Shown here: positions 61,293 to 64,000 of the stretch, in pieces
Position numbering within the stretch: the first letter of the stretch is position 1
How the letters are laid out: each line of letters starts with the position of its first letter
NCBI GenBank assembly: GCA_023426125.1
Contig: JAFABI010000086.1
Coordinates: 117,653 to 181,652, forward strand
Direction of reading: 5' to 3'
Source: Bacillota bacterium
GTDB taxonomy: Bacteria; Bacillota; Clostridia; Acetivibrionales; DTU013
Length of the DNA stretch: 64,000 bases
Notes under the pieces: model-generated
Told to the model about the DNA's origin: nothing
What the model saw: the letters and a program-made list of their open reading frames with translations, nothing else
Database searches by the model: none
Translations under genes and position numbers: made by a program

Positions 61293-62569
61293 TGGATTAT
61301 AACGAGGCGATAAGCTATATCCACGGCACTTACAAATTCGGGTTGAAGCTGGGACTGCACAACATTGCGGCCTTGCTTCAGCTTATGGACAACCCGCAGG
61401 ACAAGCTTAAGTATGTCCATGTTGCCGGGACGAACGGGAAGGGTTCCACCGTGGCATTTATCGGCAGCATCCTGGCAGCTTCGGGATATAAGACGGGGAT
61501 ATACACATCGCCTTACATCCAGAGGTTTACAGAACGGATAATGATCAACGGCACTGAAATCGGTGAAGAAGATCTTGCGCGGATCACCGGCTATGTAAAA
61601 AGTAAGGTAGACATCATGGTTGCCCGTGGGGAGAATCATCCTACCGAGTTTGAAATTGTAACGGCAATAGCCTTCCAATACTATTACGAACAGCGGTGTG
61701 ATGTTGTCGTGCTGGAAGTGGGTTTAGGCGGGAGGTTTGATTCGACGAACATCATCAAGACTCCCGACCTGGCCGTGATCACTACAATCAGCTACGACCA
61801 CATGGATCGGCTGGGGAATACGCTTGCGGCAATCGCTTTCGAAAAAGCAGGCATAATCAAGGCTGGCGGAGAGGTGTTATCCTATGCACAGGATGCGGAA
61901 GCTGCTGAGGTTATCAGCAGTGTTTGCAGAGAGAGGGATGCCAGCCTCCATTATGTGGATTTTTCCAGCATAAGGCTTGAAAAATACCATATCGGTGGGC
62001 AGGTATTTGATTATGAGGAGTATCAAGGGCTTGAGATATCCCTTTTAGGGGAGCATCAGCTGAAAAATGCGGCTGTAGCGGTAAAAGCGGCGGAGCTGTT
62101 AATGGACAAAGGCTATGCCATTACTTCGGAGTCCGTCAGGAAAGGACTGAAAAATGCCAGGTGGCCCGGAAGGTTGGAGGTCCTTGGAACAAATCCTGTC
62201 TTTCTCATCGACGGAGCGCATAACATCGAGGGGGCAAGGGTTTTAAGGGATGCCCTTGACAGGTATTTTCCCGGCAGAAGGATGACTTTTATCATGGGGG
62301 TATTCAGGGACAAGGATTATAAAGCCATGATCAAGGCTGTGATAAGGGATTGCCACCGGGTAATCGTTGTGACGCCCGACAATGAGAGGGCGCTGCCGGC
62401 GGAGGAATTGGCTGTCGCCATCAGTCCCTATTGTAAAAATGTGTATATTAATGATACAATTGAAGGGGCTGTGAGGATGTCCCGGAAAACTGCAATGCAG
62501 GATGAAGTGATTTGCGCTTTCGGGTCACTTTCCTATATCGGCGCGGTCAGGACGGCTTTTGGCCGCTGA
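61292..62569 (+). CDS. folC: Dihydrofolate synthase / folylpolyglutamate synthase
   Basis: 425 residues from the ATG overlapping the secA stop. It ligates glutamate to dihydropteroate and folates. P-loop HVAGTNGKGSTVAFI, the omega-loop IYTSPYIQRFTERIMING, the carbamylated-Lys region TTISYDHMDRLGNTLAAIA with FEKAGI, and the C-terminal domain start ARWPGRLEVLG and DGAHN. All family hallmarks are present and the length is standard. Probably co-translated with secA. Bacterial folC is often distant from secA, so the pairing is only local context. Confidence 0.96.
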   Translation: MDYNEAISYIHGTYKFGLKLGLHNIAALLQLMDNPQDKLKYVHVAGTNGKGSTVAFIGSILAASGYKTGIYTSPYIQRFTERIMINGTEIGEEDLARITGYVKSKVDIMVARGENHPTEFEIVTAIAFQYYYEQRCDVVVLEVGLGGRFDSTNIIKTPDLAVITTISYDHMDRLGNTLAAIAFEKAGIIKAGGEVLSYAQDAEAAEVISSVCRERDASLHYVDFSSIRLEKYHIGGQVFDYEEYQGLEISLLGEHQLKNAAVAVKAAELLMDKGYAITSESVRKGLKNARWPGRLEVLGTNPVFLIDGAHNIEGARVLRDALDRYFPGRRMTFIMGVFRDKDYKAMIKAVIRDCHRVIVVTPDNERALPAEELAVAISPYCKNVYINDTIEGAVRMSRKTAMQDEVICAFGSLSYIGAVRTAFGR

Positions 62570-62737
62570 TGGTTGAGTATATGAGCCAATACTGTTGATT
62601 CAGCAGCGTAATCCGGCGGATTTCCGGTTACCGGTTTTTGTCTTAAGCTTATGGGGAGGCCTGGGATTGGTAAATGTGATGGGATCGAATTAAGCGGATA
62701 CCTGGTTTCCAGTATCCGGTAAGGTGGTGAGGTATTT

Positions 62738-63853
62738 TTGATTGACTTGAAGCAGGAAATAAAGGATTTTGGTGTTATCAGCCTGAAGGATATTTCACAG
62801 AATGAAGCCGATATACCCGACAATATCAGGAATTCTGTTTTTTTATACAATAAGGCGATAGAAAGTCTGCGCACCGGAAGTGAAGATATTGCCATCATCG
62901 AGCTGAAGAAAGCGATCAGCATGAACCCTCATTTTTACGAGGCAATGAACCTGCTGGGCATATGCTACGCGTATACAAAGGACAATGTACGTGCGGCAGA
63001 AGTATTCGACAGGGTTGTCAAGGCTGAACAAAATAGTGTAAAGGCTTTGAGATATTTGAGCATCATCGATAATGGCGATGTTGACAACAGTGTAAAACCC
63101 AGGACCAGAAAAAGGGATACTGCTCCTACTGTAAAAGACAAGGAAAATATAAGCAGGAAACCTCGCAGCAAGCCTGACATTGAGCCGAAGAGATTATTTG
63201 TCTGGTTGAGGTTTGCCGCGTTTTTTGTAGCCGGTATCTTGCTGGCCGTCCTGATTCAGAGCATTTTTTCCAGACCGGAGAAAATTGAAGATAATCCGCC
63301 TGACGATACGAATGCAATCAATGCGCAAAAAACGATTGAGCAATACAAAACGGATTATGAAAAGCTTTCTTCCGAGCATGCGCTTATGAAGAACGACCTG
63401 GAGGAGGCTACCGGCTCCGTTAATTACTACAAATCCATCATAAAGCTCTATGAAATAGAAAGCCTTGTGTCAAAAAAGCAAATGGAAAATGCAGCCGACA
63501 TGCTGCTGCTAATGAAAACGGCGGATTTCCAGGGCGAGGATAAGGATCGGTTTGACAATCTGTACAAGTCCGTTATGCCGAGTGCTGCGAAAGCAGTTTA
63601 TGACGAAGGGTACAAGCTGTATAACACCAAAAAATATCAGGACTCGTTAAAGAAGCTGGCCAAAGTAGAGGTGTATGACCCGCAGTTCAGCAGGCTGGAT
63701 GCGGCGCTTTACTACATGGGCAGGAGCTACCAGCTGCTGGACGATTCACGGAATGCCGTCGCTTTGTTCCAGCGGCTCATCGACAGCTATCCGAAAAGCA
63801 GCTATACGGTAAATGCAAAAGTCAGGGTAAAAGCCCTTACCAAAGTGCCGTAG
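62738..63853 (+). CDS. TPR-containing single-pass membrane protein
   Basis: 371 residues from a TTG with AAGGTGGTGAGG upstream; no ATG is available before residue 60. Residues 33-110 form two TPR-like helix pairs on the cytoplasmic side (DIAIIELKKAISMNPHFYEA, AAEVFDRVVKAEQNSVKAL). A charged linker precedes one membrane helix (about 152-172). The outer part has a coiled coil (about 195-235) and further TPR or YbgF-like repeats (SLKKLAKVEVYDPQF, ALYYMGRSYQLLDDSRNAVA, LIDSYPKSSYTVNAK). Likely a scaffold between cytoplasm and envelope. Substrate or partner unknown. Confidence 0.75.
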   Translation: MIDLKQEIKDFGVISLKDISQNEADIPDNIRNSVFLYNKAIESLRTGSEDIAIIELKKAISMNPHFYEAMNLLGICYAYTKDNVRAAEVFDRVVKAEQNSVKALRYLSIIDNGDVDNSVKPRTRKRDTAPTVKDKENISRKPRSKPDIEPKRLFVWLRFAAFFVAGILLAVLIQSIFSRPEKIEDNPPDDTNAINAQKTIEQYKTDYEKLSSEHALMKNDLEEATGSVNYYKSIIKLYEIESLVSKKQMENAADMLLLMKTADFQGEDKDRFDNLYKSVMPSAAKAVYDEGYKLYNTKKYQDSLKKLAKVEVYDPQFSRLDAALYYMGRSYQLLDDSRNAVALFQRLIDSYPKSSYTVNAKVRVKALTKVP

Positions 63854-63906
63854 TCGTTTAACGCACAAAATGAAAAGAATGCAAATTAAGGTGGAAAGCG
63901 CCCCGG

Positions 63907-64000
63907 TTGTCATTGCGAGGAGCTTTGCGACGCGGCAATCTCTGCTTCTAACCAGTATCACTCATTGGATTGCCGCGCTCCATTGCATTGCGATCGCAAT
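63907..64000. repeat. CATTGCGAGGAGC palindromic module, cut by the window end
   Basis: TGTCATTGCGAGGAGC-TTTGCGACGCGGCAATCTC then GATTGCCGCGCTCC...GCGATCGCAAT, the same module as inside MITE copies A and B. No 16-bp GTGACT end is seen on the left side. Confidence 0.7.

Noticed and set aside
1..64000. tRNA or rRNA genes
   Set aside because: No stretch with tRNA-like cloverleaf and T-arm consensus or rRNA conserved blocks was noticed by eye; a covariance search would be decisive.

Overview
The window comes from a Gram-positive anaerobe of the Clostridia type. The evidence is a SecA with a C-terminal zinc-binding tail, lipoprotein signals with Clostridia-like lipoboxes, a YesMN/Lpl-type sugar uptake locus, an SLH-domain surface protease, a YerC-type repressor, AGGAGG ribosome sites and mostly AT-rich intergenic DNA. 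The genus cannot be fixed from the sequence alone. No rRNA, tRNA, CRISPR array or transposase gene was seen.

Layout. 1-4.8 kb: plant- or host-glycan genes (a 5'-cut beta-helix/F5-8C/Big2 surface protein and a GH29-like glycosidase), then a membrane-anchored Ig-like protein and the remnant of an S41 peptidase. 5.2-6.5 kb: an HtrA protease. 6.7-14.8 kb: a complete sugar-sensing and uptake locus (YesN-type response regulator, YesM-type kinase with two sensor modules, LplB and LplC/YtcP permeases, lipoprotein binding protein). 14.9-25.4 kb: an AAA-ATPase/PD-(D/E)XK protein, an unknown 375-residue protein, an AraC regulator, a two-domain class II aldolase, a GH123-like protein, an M20 pseudogene and aspartate kinase. 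25.7-26.9 kb: an HTH protein fused to a HipA-like kinase domain.

27.2-48 kb holds the most striking structure: two consecutive eight-gene cassettes with the same gene order (AraC regulator; Nik/Opp-type permease, permease, ATPase, ATPase; binding lipoprotein; two exporter-fold ABC proteins that look like YbtP/YbtQ or IrtA/IrtB). Four control regions in the two cassettes share a 16-bp near-palindrome GTTAG-N6-CTAAC, and the two transcription units of cassette 1 share a 62-bp promoter block. I read this as a duplicated metal-chelate (metallophore) acquisition system under common, probably metal-dependent, control. The substrate is inferred, not shown.

48-64 kb is mainly housekeeping: uvrB, an Asp-box surface protein with a VADTPE minisatellite, an SLH-HtrA protease, a GT21/HpnI-like glycosyltransferase facing a YghO-like GNAT protein, a YerC-like regulator, a small secreted protein, secA, folC and a TPR membrane protein.

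The accessory part is full of small non-coding palindromic elements. At least three families can be separated: one with 16-bp terminal repeats GTGACTATTCAGTTAC (three copies, one with a 5-bp target duplication), one TA-flanked IS630-like MITE (two copies), and a GC-rich 75-bp module nested in these and also found alone. They sit between genes, one supplies the stop codon of an AraC gene, and one lies between a promoter and its ABC gene. Gene fragments (S41, LacI, M20, possibly an acyl-CoA ligase) show that this part has decayed and been rearranged.
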